NCBI GenBank assembly: GCA_005502915.1
Contig: SCMT01000018.1
Span: 1-64,000, forward strand
DNA: 64,000 nt
Direction: 5' to 3'
Source: Lysobacteraceae bacterium 2PB
GTDB lineage: Bacteria > Pseudomonadota > Gammaproteobacteria > Xanthomonadales > Xanthomonadaceae
Positions within the stretch are counted from its first letter, which is position 1. Each line of letters opens with the position of its first letter. This document shows, one piece after another, positions 26,411 through 34,693 of the stretch. The position numbers were made by a program, and so were the translations under genes. The notes under the pieces were generated by a model, which was not told where the DNA came from, made no database searches, and saw nothing but the letters and a program-made list of their open reading frames with translations.

Positions 26411-27523
26411 ATGGCCGCCGCCCCCGAACGCGACTACGACCTCGTCATCGTCGGCGCCAGCTTCGCCGGCGCCGCCTGCGCGCTCGCCGCCGCGCAGTAC
26501 GGCCTGCGCGTCTGCGTGCTGGAACGCAAGCGCGACCCGGGCCTGAAGCTGCACACCACCGGGATCATCGTGAAGGAAGCCGCCGAGCGCACCTGGCTCA
26601 ACCGGATGCCCACCGACCTGGTGAGGCGCGTCGACAAGGTCCGCCTGTACGCGCCGAACCTGCGCAACGTGGCGCTGCAGGTGCCGGACTACTGGTTCCT
26701 GACCACCGACACCCCGAACCTGATGCGCTGGCTCGCCAACGAGATGCGCGAACAGGGTGTCGACCTGCGCCTGGCGCATTCGTTCACCGACGCCACGCGC
26801 AGCGTGCAGCCGCATCGCGGGCGCTGGCACCTGCCCGGCGTCGGTCATGCGCACTGGCTGGTCGGCGCGGACGGTGCGAAATCGCGCGTCGCGCAGCGCT
26901 TCGGCCTCGGCGCGGTGCGCGACTTCCTCTACGGCGTCGAGTACGAGTTCGCCGGTCTCGAACTGCACGAACCCGATGCCCTGCACTGCTTCATCGACAA
27001 GGGCCTGGCGCCGGGCTACATCGGCTGGGCCACGCAGAATCCGACCGGCGTGCAGTTCGGACTGGCCTTCCGCCACGACGTCACCCGCGCGGGCACGCCG
27101 GACGTGGCCGCACTGCGCGACCGCGTGGGCGCGCGGCTCGGCATCCCGAAGGACCTGCCGCCGTCGGCGATCCGTGCCGGCCTGATCCCCTGCGGCGGCC
27201 CGGTCTCGCCGATCGCCAAGCCCGGCGTTCTGCTCACAGGCGACGCCGCCGGCATCGTCTCGCCGGTCACCGCAGGCGGCATCCACTCGGCCTGGCAACA
27301 CGGCTGGGCGGCCGGCGAGGGCCTCGCGCGGCATCTGCGCGACGGCGGCCCTTCGCCGGAACGCGTCGCCGCCGACGCCGCGCCGCGCTACCGCTTCAAG
27401 CGCGCGCTGCGCTGGATCTTCGACCACGCGCAGTACGACTGGCCGTTCGACCTGCTGATCGGCAGCGCGCCGATGCGCTGGGCAGCGGAGCGGGTGTATT
27501 TCGGCAGCCGAGCAGTCCGATGA
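26411..27523 (+). CDS. FAD-dependent oxidoreductase, geranylgeranyl-reductase-like
   Basis: A 370-residue flavoprotein of the PHBH/geranylgeranyl reductase group. The dinucleotide-binding motif is DLVIVGASFAGAACALAAA, the second FAD motif GVLLTGDAAGIVSPVTAGGI; WLVGADGAKS is the intermediate DG motif. In this group the substrate is often a polyprenoid or an unsaturated lipid, but nothing here identifies it. The next two small genes overlap by ATGA, so they form a three-gene unit. The ATG at 26411 is preceded by GACGGAACCACC. Confidence 0.88.
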   Translation: MAAAPERDYDLVIVGASFAGAACALAAAQYGLRVCVLERKRDPGLKLHTTGIIVKEAAERTWLNRMPTDLVRRVDKVRLYAPNLRNVALQVPDYWFLTTDTPNLMRWLANEMREQGVDLRLAHSFTDATRSVQPHRGRWHLPGVGHAHWLVGADGAKSRVAQRFGLGAVRDFLYGVEYEFAGLELHEPDALHCFIDKGLAPGYIGWATQNPTGVQFGLAFRHDVTRAGTPDVAALRDRVGARLGIPKDLPPSAIRAGLIPCGGPVSPIAKPGVLLTGDAAGIVSPVTAGGIHSAWQHGWAAGEGLARHLRDGGPSPERVAADAAPRYRFKRALRWIFDHAQYDWPFDLLIGSAPMRWAAERVYFGSRAVR

Positions 27524-28122
27524 GCAGCGTCGAAACGACGGAAGCGGCCACGGCGGCTGAGACGCGCTTCGGTGCAGGTTCGCTGCTGATCCTGCATTTG
27601 TTCGTCGTCTGGCAGGTATGGATGGCACTGGGCGGCTGGTTCGCGCTGATGCATGCCTTCCTGCCGCCGCTCCTGCCCGCGCAGGCGACGGGCCTGATCG
27701 TGCGTACACCGGGCTTCGCCATGCTGTGCCTGACGCTGTCGGCGATGGTGCTTGCGTTGGCCTTCATGCCGCTGCGCCATGCGATGCGATCGCGTGGACG
27801 CTGGACACGCATCCTGTCGGCGACCGCTGCGATCTTCTGGACACCCCTGCTGTGCGGCGAAGCGATCCGCAGCGCACTGATCGAACCCACGCTGGCTTCG
27901 GTGACGGCGGACTGCCGCGGATCGATCCTGCTCATCGAATCCATCCGATCGCAGCTGGGCGGGGAACGTCCACGCAGTCCGCATGCATGGATCGTCCATG
28001 GCCGCTCCGTCAGGCTGTGGAGCTACCGAACGCTGCGCTTCGAAGCAGACCCGTACTGGAGCGGCGCAGCGACCGCCATCGAACGCTGCACGTCCGCCGG
28101 TGCACGGAAAACCTCGCCATGA
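27520..28122 (+). CDS. Membrane protein of unknown function
   Basis: A 200-residue protein with at least three hydrophobic segments (LLILHLFVVWQVWMALGGWFAL, GFAMLCLTLSAMVLALAFM, ILSATAAIFWTPLLC) and a soluble C-terminal part with two cysteines. No family recognised. It overlaps the oxidoreductase stop by four bases and the next gene's start by four bases. Confidence 0.65.
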   Translation: MSSVETTEAATAAETRFGAGSLLILHLFVVWQVWMALGGWFALMHAFLPPLLPAQATGLIVRTPGFAMLCLTLSAMVLALAFMPLRHAMRSRGRWTRILSATAAIFWTPLLCGEAIRSALIEPTLASVTADCRGSILLIESIRSQLGGERPRSPHAWIVHGRSVRLWSYRTLRFEADPYWSGAATAIERCTSAGARKTSP

Positions 28123-28412
28123 ACATCCGCCTGCCCATGCAATGCCTGCGCTACGCCAGCGTCGCCGCGCTCACCACGGCGGCCTGGTGGTTCCATGCAG
28201 ACCTGACCGCGCCGGACGCCTGTCTCGACATGGGCGGCACGTTCGATTACGCGCGCTGGCTGTGCGACATCGACGGGATCGAGGTGCATGCCTACATCGA
28301 CACGCCGATCACCGCCCTGCCCTCGTTCCCGGTGTTCTGCGCATGCCTGCTTGCGTATGTCGCGATGCGGATGCGCCCCGTACTTGTCCGGCGCGGGGCG
28401 CCTGGTCGCTGA
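28119..28412 (+). CDS. Small membrane-associated hypothetical protein
   Basis: A 97-residue protein with an N-terminal hydrophobic segment (YASVAALTTAAWWF), a short periplasmic part with two cysteines (DACLDMGGTFDYARWLCD) and a second hydrophobic segment (PVFCACLLAYVAM) before a basic end. The CLDxGGxxDYxxxxCD pattern recurs in small hypothetical proteins. Coupled by ATGA to the previous gene; its stop is only three bases from that of the convergent omega-amidase gene. Confidence 0.6.
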   Translation: MNIRLPMQCLRYASVAALTTAAWWFHADLTAPDACLDMGGTFDYARWLCDIDGIEVHAYIDTPITALPSFPVFCACLLAYVAMRMRPVLVRRGAPGR

Positions 28413-28415
28413 GCC

Positions 28416-29228
28416 TCAGCGCAGCTCGAACGCGTCGCCGTCCAGCATCGCGGGGAAGCGCTCGCGATGCGCGGCGAGTTCCTTCGCCAGCAGGGTGGTC
28501 GTGACCACCAGCGGCTCGTCGCCGCACTCGCTCAGCGGCTGGCCGAGGAAGTCGATCACCGCGCTGTCGCCCGAATAGTGGAGATTGTTGCCGTCGGTGC
28601 CGACGCGGTTGAGCCCGGCGACATAGCACAGGTTCTCGATCGCGCGGGCGCGCAGCAGGGTCTTCCACGGATAGGCGCGCGCCGAAGGCCAGTTGGCGAC
28701 GAACAGCAGCAGGTCGTAATCGAGCTGACCGGGGCGCTCCACGTCGTAGCGGTTGCGCGCGAAGACCGGGAAGCGCAGGTCGTAGCAGACCAGCGGGCAG
28801 ATGCGCCAGCCGCGCCACTCGACGGTCAGGCGGTCGCGGCCTGCGGTGTAGCGCTCGTGCTCGCGGCCGAAGCGGAACAGGTGGCGCTTGTCGTAGGTCT
28901 GCAACTCGCCGTCGGGCGTCGCGAACAGCATCCGGTTGAATACTTTCGAACCGCCTGCGTCCTCGCCATCGCGCAGCTGCACGCTGCCGCAGACCGCCGC
29001 GTCGAGCGCCTTGGCCTGCTCTCGCAGCCAGGCGACGGTCGGGCCGTCCATGGTCTCGGCCTGGGCGATGGCCTCGTTGGAGAAACCGCTGGTGAAGGTT
29101 TCCGGCAACACGACCAGATCGGTCCGGCCGCGCAGGCCGCCGATCAGATCGCCGTAGTAGTCGCGGTTGCCGGCCGGGTCGTGCCAGCGGGTGTCGCCCT
29201 GCACGAGGGTGATGCGCAAGTCGTCCAT
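28416..29228 (-). CDS. Omega-amidase of the nitrilase superfamily (YafV/MtnU-like)
   Basis: A 270-residue carbon-nitrogen hydrolase with the catalytic triad Glu43 (LPETF), Lys114 (YDKRHLF) and Cys148 (PLVCYDLRFP). YafV/Nit2-type omega-amidases hydrolyse 2-oxoglutaramate or 2-oxosuccinamate, the keto products made when glutamine or asparagine donates the amino group in transamination. The aminotransferase gene directly upstream is of the kind that uses glutamine to make methionine, so the pair would drive the last step of methionine salvage, with mtnA earlier in the window. Confidence 0.93.
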   Translation of the reverse strand: MDDLRITLVQGDTRWHDPAGNRDYYGDLIGGLRGRTDLVVLPETFTSGFSNEAIAQAETMDGPTVAWLREQAKALDAAVCGSVQLRDGEDAGGSKVFNRMLFATPDGELQTYDKRHLFRFGREHERYTAGRDRLTVEWRGWRICPLVCYDLRFPVFARNRYDVERPGQLDYDLLLFVANWPSARAYPWKTLLRARAIENLCYVAGLNRVGTDGNNLHYSGDSAVIDFLGQPLSECGDEPLVVTTTLLAKELAAHRERFPAMLDGDAFELR

Positions 29229-29267
29229 GGGGTCTCTTCGTGAATGTGGTCGATGACGGTCTTGTCT

Positions 29268-29295
29268 CCTTCCCCTGCACGCATGCGGGGGAAGG
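29268..29295. repeat. Single palindromic repeat between aminotransferase and omega-amidase
   Basis: CCTTCCCC...GGGGAAGG arms with a GC-pairing interior, then a GGGTTT tail on the plus strand. The sequence matches the second hairpin at 14070-14093. It may serve as a terminator or processing site between the two minus-strand genes. Confidence 0.7.
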
Positions 29296-29303
29296 GGGTT
29301 TGA

Positions 29304-30449
29304 TCAGAGTTTCATCAAACGTTCGATCGCGGCGTCCAGCGTGGTCTCGTTCTTGGCGAAGCACAGCCGCGCCAGGCGCTGGCCGGCCGGCGGGGTTTCG
29401 TAGAACGGCGACAGCGGAATCGCGGTGACGCCCTTCTCGATGGTCAGCCAGCGGCAGAATTCGACATCGTCCAGATCGCTCACCGCCGAGTAGTCGACCA
29501 GCTGGAAATAGCCGCCCGGCACCGGCAGCGGCTTGAGCTTGGTCTGCAGCAGCTGTTCGCGGAAGCGGTCGCGCTTGGCGGCGTAGAAGTCGCCGAGCTG
29601 CTCGTAATGCTCGGGCTCGGCGTCGATCATCGCCGCGAACGCGTGCTGCGCCGGGTGGAAGGTGCAGAAGACGTTGTACTGGTGGATCTTGCGGAACTCG
29701 GCGCTCAGGGCCGGCGGCGCGATGCAGTAGCCGACCTTCCAGCCGGTGCAGTGGTAGGTCTTGCCGAAACTGGAGATCACGAAGGCGCGCTCGCGCAGTT
29801 CCGGATAGCGCAGCGCGGACTCGTGGCGGGCGCCGTCGAACACGATGTGCTCGTAGACTTCGTCGGACAGCAGCCAGATGCCGGTGTCGCGGAGCAGGTC
29901 TGCAATCGTATTCATGTCGTCGACGCCGAGCATGGCGCCGGACGGGTTGTGCGGGCTGTTGATCATCAGCATGCGCGTCTTCGGCGTGATCGCCGCGCGG
30001 ACCCGGTTCCAGTCAGGCGCGAAGGTCGCCGGGTCCAGGGGGATGTGCACCGCACGCGCGCCGGCCAGGTCGATCGCCGGTTCGTAGCAGTCGTAGCAGG
30101 GGTCGAGGACGATCACTTCCTCGCCTTCGCGCACCACGGCATGGATCGCGTTGAAGATCGCCTCGGTGGCGCCGCTGGTCACCGTGATCTCGGCGTTCTC
30201 GTCCGGGCGGACGCCGTAGACACGCTCGGTCTTGTCGGCGATGGCGCGGCGCAAGGCCGGGATGCCGGTCATCATCGAATACTGGTTGTGACCTGCGCGC
30301 ATGGCCTTGTCCAGTTCGTCGACGAGGCGCTGCGGCACCGGGAAGTCCGGAAAGCCCTGACCGAGGTTGATCGCCCCGTGCTCGGCGGCGAGCTGCGACA
30401 TCACGGTGAAGATGGTCGTGCCCACCTTGGGCAACTTGGTCTGCGGCAT
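29304..30449 (-). CDS. Methionine aminotransferase-like PLP enzyme (YbdL/MtnE type)
   Basis: Fold type I aminotransferase of 381 residues with pyridoxal-phosphate Lys230 in SSFGKTYHCTGWKVG, substrate-phosphate motifs TSGATEAIF and NSPHNPSGAM, and the N-terminus INLGQGFPDFPVP. The family includes YbdL and MtnE, which transaminate 4-methylthio-2-oxobutanoate to methionine. The ATG at 30449 has AGGA at the right distance. It is divergent from the DUF3293 genes and followed by the omega-amidase. Confidence 0.93.
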   Translation of the reverse strand: MPQTKLPKVGTTIFTVMSQLAAEHGAINLGQGFPDFPVPQRLVDELDKAMRAGHNQYSMMTGIPALRRAIADKTERVYGVRPDENAEITVTSGATEAIFNAIHAVVREGEEVIVLDPCYDCYEPAIDLAGARAVHIPLDPATFAPDWNRVRAAITPKTRMLMINSPHNPSGAMLGVDDMNTIADLLRDTGIWLLSDEVYEHIVFDGARHESALRYPELRERAFVISSFGKTYHCTGWKVGYCIAPPALSAEFRKIHQYNVFCTFHPAQHAFAAMIDAEPEHYEQLGDFYAAKRDRFREQLLQTKLKPLPVPGGYFQLVDYSAVSDLDDVEFCRWLTIEKGVTAIPLSPFYETPPAGQRLARLCFAKNETTLDAAIERLMKL

Positions 30450-30586
30450 GCTCGATTCCTGCAGGGAATGTGGGGGAGGCCCGTTCATCTCCGTGACCGG
30501 GCGACCGGCCGGCACAGGCCGGCTAACACAGGCCGGACGGGGGCGCCAGAGTTTACGGTCCGGCGCGCCTGGGTTAAACCTATGGA

Positions 30587-31087
30587 ATGCCGTCCTTCCC
30601 CCCACGCGCAGACCAGGCACGGATCGCCGAGCTCGTCCGGGCGTACCTGGCCGCCGACTATCGCTGGGAACTGGCCGGCGACTGGCGCAACCTGCGCATC
30701 GGCGAACCCGCGCCGGAGCTGGAGCGGGAGTTTCCCGACGTCCGCCATTTCGGCCTGCTCTCGGCCTGGGACCCGTATTCGATCCCGCGACCCGAACCGG
30801 TCAACCGCAAGGCCGACGACCTGCTGGAGAAGGACATCCTGGCCAGCGGCCTGCCCTTCCGCGCCGCATTCTCGTCGGCCACCAACCGCACCTGGCGCGA
30901 ACCGAGCTGGCTGGTGATGGACATGCCGGTGGCGGATTTCGATGCCCTGTCGCGGCGCTACGGCCAGCTGGCCACGCTGTACTGGGCGGCCGGCGAGCCC
31001 GTGCGCCTGCGCGTCGACGCCGCGAAACCCGCCGGCTACGGGTATGACGATGCCATCGACTGGCTGCATCCCGACACGCGGGATTGA
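30587..31087 (+). CDS. DUF3293 domain protein, first copy
   Basis: A 166-residue cytoplasmic protein with the DUF3293 pattern: FGLLSAWDPYSIPRPEPVNRKADDLLEKDI, then PFRAAFSSATNRTWREPSWLVMDMP and DFDALSRRYGQLATLYW. The function of the family is unknown. The next gene is a diverged paralogue. Confidence 0.85.
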   Translation: MPSFPPRADQARIAELVRAYLAADYRWELAGDWRNLRIGEPAPELEREFPDVRHFGLLSAWDPYSIPRPEPVNRKADDLLEKDILASGLPFRAAFSSATNRTWREPSWLVMDMPVADFDALSRRYGQLATLYWAAGEPVRLRVDAAKPAGYGYDDAIDWLHPDTRD

Positions 31088-31120
31088 TCGCCGGCCGGCC
31101 GGGGCTCACCATAACCGCCC

Positions 31121-31699
31121 GTGGCGACCCTTCTCCCCCCTATCGACATGCCGCACGGCGCCTCCCCCGACCGCATCGCACAGCTCATCGCCAGCTACCT
31201 TGCGGCGGATTACCGCTGGGAGCACGACGGCGTCTGGCATCGGCTGGCGATCGGCGAGCCAGCGCCGGAGCTCGACGCCGGCTTTCCGGATGCGCCCCGC
31301 TTCGGACTGATGACAGCCGCCAACCCCGGGCAGCAGATGCGTGCGGACATCGACAACCGCAGCGCGGACCGTGCGTTGCAGCGACGCATGGATGCCCTGG
31401 GCCTGCGCTATCGCCCGGCGTTCGTGGCGGCCCGGAACCGGGTCTGGCGCGCCTACAACTGGCTGCTGATCGGCCCCGAGATCGAGGCCTTCGATGTGCT
31501 GGCCCGCGACTTCGGCCAGATCGGGACCCTGCTGTGGTCGCGGGGCATGCCGGTCCGCCTGCGGATGCAGGCAGCGGCGCCTGCAGCCTACGCGGACCAT
31601 CCCTGGGTGGACTGGGTCATGGCTCGGGGCGATGGAGTCGCCGCATCGACGTCCCTGCCGGCCGAAGCCGCCAAGGCAAAATCGGTGCGCTCGCCGTAA
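31121..31699 (+). CDS. DUF3293 domain protein, second copy
   Basis: A 192-residue paralogue of the preceding gene, with matching segments ([82 protein letters not shown]). The YSIPRP signature of the first copy is lost (NPGQQMR), so this copy may have changed specificity. The start is a GTG at 31121 directly behind a CATAAC box, possibly leaderless; an in-frame ATG ten codons later is an alternative. The ccmA promoter lies within its end. Confidence 0.8.
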   Translation: MATLLPPIDMPHGASPDRIAQLIASYLAADYRWEHDGVWHRLAIGEPAPELDAGFPDAPRFGLMTAANPGQQMRADIDNRSADRALQRRMDALGLRYRPAFVAARNRVWRAYNWLLIGPEIEAFDVLARDFGQIGTLLWSRGMPVRLRMQAAAPAAYADHPWVDWVMARGDGVAASTSLPAEAAKAKSVRSP

Positions 31700-31702
31700 A
31701 AT
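31697..31702 (+). promoter_or_regulatory. Candidate -10 box (TAAAAT) of the ccm operon
   Basis: TAAAAT overlaps the stop codon of the second DUF3293 gene, 41 bases before the ccmA ATG. Confidence 0.4.
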
Positions 31703-31742
31703 CGTCGATCGTGGCCGGACCTTCTCCGGCCGATGTCACGCA

Positions 31743-32387
31743 ATGACCGCATCCGATGGCCACGCCCCGCCGCTGCTCGCCGCACGCGGCCTCTGCTTCG
31801 CACGCAACGACGAGCCGGTATTCGGCCCGCTCGACTTCGCGGTGGACACCGGCGAAGCGCTGCTGGTGCGGGGCGACAACGGCGCCGGCAAGACCACCCT
31901 GCTGCGCGTGCTCGCCGGGCTGCTGCGCGCCGAGGCCGGCACCATCGAGATCGACGGCCGCGCGACGGCGACGCCCGAGCGCACCCGCGCCCTCGCCTAC
32001 CTCGGCCATCTGCCGGCGCTGAAGGCGGACCTGGGCGCGCTGGAGAACCTCGACTTCCTCTGCGGCCTGCATGGCCGCACCGGCACGCTGTCGCCCGACG
32101 CGGCGATGCGCATGGTCGGGCTGGACGGCTACCAGGACACCCTGGCCCGGCAGCTCTCGGCCGGGCAGAAGAAACGGCTGTCGCTGGCCCGGGTCTGGCT
32201 GTCGCCCGCGCCGGTCTGGCTGCTCGACGAGCCCTACGCGAACCTCGACCTCGACGGCATCGCCCTGGTGAACCGGATGGTCGAAGCCCACCTGCGCGAG
32301 GGCGGTGCCGCCCTGGTCACCACCCACGGTGCCTACGCCGCGCCGCCGGTGCGCACCCGCGAGCTGGTGCTGAGGAAGGCCGCATGA
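31743..32387 (+). CDS. ccmA: Heme exporter ATP-binding protein CcmA
   Basis: ATPase of the CcmABCD complex that releases holo-CcmE during cytochrome c maturation at the inner membrane. 214 residues with Walker A ([16 protein letters not shown]), signature ([16 protein letters not shown]) and Walker B ([12 protein letters not shown]). First gene of the ccmABCDEFGHI operon; its stop overlaps the ccmB start by four bases. Confidence 0.96.
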   Translation: MTASDGHAPPLLAARGLCFARNDEPVFGPLDFAVDTGEALLVRGDNGAGKTTLLRVLAGLLRAEAGTIEIDGRATATPERTRALAYLGHLPALKADLGALENLDFLCGLHGRTGTLSPDAAMRMVGLDGYQDTLARQLSAGQKKRLSLARVWLSPAPVWLLDEPYANLDLDGIALVNRMVEAHLREGGAALVTTHGAYAAPPVRTRELVLRKAA

Positions 32388-33109
32388 CCCCGCCCGATGC
32401 GAACGCGCCCCGCATGCCCGTGCCCGCCGACGCGCCGTCGCTGCTGCGCGCCGCCGCCGCGCTGGTGCTGCGCGACCTGCGCCTGGTCTGGCGCCGTCGC
32501 GGCGACGCCTTCCAGCCTGCATTGTTCGCACTCATCGTGGTCGTGCTGTTCGCCCTCGCCCTGGGCAGCGACGCGAAGCTGCAGGCCCGGGTCGCGGCCG
32601 GCGTGCTCTGGGTCGCCGCCCTGCTCGCCGGCCTGCTGGCCCTGGACAGCCTGTTCCGCAGCGATGCCGAAGACGGCTCGCTGGAGCAGTGGATGCTGGC
32701 GCCGGTGCCGCTGGCCTGGCTGGTGGCCGTGCGCACCGGCCTGCACTGGGCGACGACCGCGCTGCCGCTGCTGCTGGCCACGCCGCTGCTGGCCGAGCTG
32801 CTGCACCTGCCGCGCGCGCAGTTGCCGGTGCTGATGGCCGGACTGGCGCTGGGCACACCGCTGCTGAGCCTGATCGGCGCGGTGATCGCGGCGCTCACGA
32901 TCGGCATGCGCCGCTCCGGTATCCTTGTCGGCCTGCTGGCGTTGCCGCTGTACGTGCCGGTGCTGGTGTTCGGTGCTGGCAGCGTCGCCGCCAGCGCGCA
33001 GGGCATGGACCCGGTGGGCGCGTTGCTGCTCCTGGCGGCCGGTCTGGTCGTCGCCCTCGTGCTGGCGCCGTTCACTGCGGCAGCGGCGATCCGGATCGCG
33101 GTGAACTGA
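32384..33109 (+). CDS. ccmB: Heme exporter membrane protein CcmB
   Basis: Membrane subunit of the CcmABCD transporter, 241 residues, with about six hydrophobic segments and a cytoplasmic N-terminus ending [35 protein letters not shown]; the conserved [19 protein letters not shown] segment is present. ATGA overlap with ccmA; 130 bases separate it from ccmC. Confidence 0.95.
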   Translation: MTPPDANAPRMPVPADAPSLLRAAAALVLRDLRLVWRRRGDAFQPALFALIVVVLFALALGSDAKLQARVAAGVLWVAALLAGLLALDSLFRSDAEDGSLEQWMLAPVPLAWLVAVRTGLHWATTALPLLLATPLLAELLHLPRAQLPVLMAGLALGTPLLSLIGAVIAALTIGMRRSGILVGLLALPLYVPVLVFGAGSVAASAQGMDPVGALLLLAAGLVVALVLAPFTAAAAIRIAVN

Positions 33110-33239
33110 CGATGCGCGGATCTTCACACGATCGACGGCGTTTGAGGCGACTCAAGTCGTCGCTGCACCGATCCATCCACACTGCCGCACCCGAAACGTC
33201 CGACCGCACTTTCCCCCTTCCGAGTTCGATCCCGTCTCC

Positions 33240-34001
33240 ATGAACCCCGTCCTTCGCTGGTTCCACCAACTCGGTTCGCCCCCCTACTTCGATCGCTTCG
33301 CCGCGCGCTGGGTGCCGTGGTGCTTCGGCATCGGCCTGCTGGTCATGGGCGTGGGGCTCTGGCAGGCGCTGTTCGTGGTGCCGCCCGACTACCAGCAGGG
33401 CGACAGCTTCCGGATCCTGTACATCCACGTGCCCTCGGCCTGGATGAGCATGCTCGTCTTCGCGCTGATGGCCCTGTATTCGGCGATCGCGCTGATCTGG
33501 CGGATCAAGCTGTGCGAGATCCTGGCCATGGCCTGCGCGCCGGTCGGCGCCGCCTTCACGGTCATCACCCTCGCCACCGGCTCGATCTGGGGCCGGCCGA
33601 TGTGGGGCACCTGGTGGGAATGGGACCCGCGCCTGACCAGCGAGCTGGTCCTGCTGTTCCTCTACCTGGGCGTGATCGGCCTGTATCACGCCGTCGAAGA
33701 CCGCCGCAACGCCGCGCGCGCCGCCGGCCTGCTGGCCATCGTCGGCGTGGTCCTGCTGCCGATCATCCGCTACTCGGTGGAATGGTGGAATTCGCTGCAC
33801 CAGGGCCAGACCATCCGCGTGTTCGGCGAGTCGAGCATGGACCCGAGCATGCTGCCGCCGCTGGTGCTGATGGTGATCGGCACCAAGTTCTGGTTCGCCG
33901 GTTCGCTGCTGCAGCGCGCCCGCGCCGACAACCTCGACCGCGAGGCCGGCAAGGACTGGGTCCGCCAGCGCGCCGGCCTCGACGGAGACAGCACGCCATG
34001 A
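33240..34001 (+). CDS. ccmC: Heme transporter permease CcmC
   Basis: Heme-handling membrane protein that loads heme onto CcmE. 253 residues with six membrane segments and the tryptophan-rich WWD motif [19 protein letters not shown] between conserved histidines ([24 protein letters not shown]). The 130-base gap before it contains only a weak stem (TTGAG-GCGA-CTCAA) and no clear promoter. Confidence 0.96.
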   Translation: MNPVLRWFHQLGSPPYFDRFAARWVPWCFGIGLLVMGVGLWQALFVVPPDYQQGDSFRILYIHVPSAWMSMLVFALMALYSAIALIWRIKLCEILAMACAPVGAAFTVITLATGSIWGRPMWGTWWEWDPRLTSELVLLFLYLGVIGLYHAVEDRRNAARAAGLLAIVGVVLLPIIRYSVEWWNSLHQGQTIRVFGESSMDPSMLPPLVLMVIGTKFWFAGSLLQRARADNLDREAGKDWVRQRAGLDGDSTP

Positions 34002-34168
34002 CCTACCTCGGCTACGTCGTCGGCGCCTACGCCGTGTTCCTCGTCGTCATGCTCTGGGACATGCTCGCGCCTGCCCTGCGCATCCGCCGCACCCTGCGCG
34101 ACGTCCTCCAGCGCGCGCGTCGCGCCGCCGCGAAGACAGCCCCGACCTCCACGGACCTGCATCGATGA
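33998..34168 (+). CDS. ccmD: Heme exporter protein CcmD
   Basis: A 56-residue single-span protein ([21 protein letters not shown]) with a basic cytoplasmic tail ([17 protein letters not shown]). CcmD stabilises the CcmABC-CcmE complex. Overlaps ccmC and ccmE by four bases each, which confirms both ends. Confidence 0.93.
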   Translation: MTYLGYVVGAYAVFLVVMLWDMLAPALRIRRTLRDVLQRARRAAAKTAPTSTDLHR

Positions 34169-34689
34169 ATCCCTCCCGCAAACGCCGCCTCTGGTTCGTG
34201 CTCGCGGTGCTCGCCGCCGCGTCGATCGCCGCGGTGCTGGTGACCATGGCCCTGCAGCGCAACGTCGCCTATCTCTACACGCCGGCCGAAGTGCTGCGCG
34301 GCGCCGCCGGCCCGAAGGTCGCCTCGGGCGACACCGTGTTCCGCCTCGGCGGCATGGTCTCGGCCGGTTCGTTCAAGCGTGCGGAGGGCTCGATGGAAGC
34401 GCATTTCCGCGTCACCGACGGCGACGCCGAACTGCCGGTGCGCTACACCGGCATCCTGCCCGACCTGTTCCGCGAGAAGCAGGCCGTGGTCGCCACCGGG
34501 CGCATGCAGGGCGACACCTTCGTCGCCGAGCAGGTACTGGCCAAGCACGACGAAACCTACGTGCCGAAGGAAGTGGCCGACAAGATGGGCCTGGCGCACA
34601 AGAAGCATGGCGTGGTCGAGCCGGCCGCATCCGCAGACGGCAAGTCGCCCGGCGCCGCACCGGCCGACGCACCGACGAAGGGGTACTGA
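34165..34689 (+). CDS. ccmE: Cytochrome c maturation heme chaperone CcmE
   Basis: Periplasmic heme chaperone anchored by one membrane segment (residues 9-30). 174 residues; the heme-binding His128 and Tyr132 are in [10 protein letters not shown], and the OB-fold segment [21 protein letters not shown] is intact. The C-terminal tail is Ala/Pro-rich. Confidence 0.97.
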   Translation: MNPSRKRRLWFVLAVLAAASIAAVLVTMALQRNVAYLYTPAEVLRGAAGPKVASGDTVFRLGGMVSAGSFKRAEGSMEAHFRVTDGDAELPVRYTGILPDLFREKQAVVATGRMQGDTFVAEQVLAKHDETYVPKEVADKMGLAHKKHGVVEPAASADGKSPGAAPADAPTKGY

Positions 34690-34693
34690 GCCC

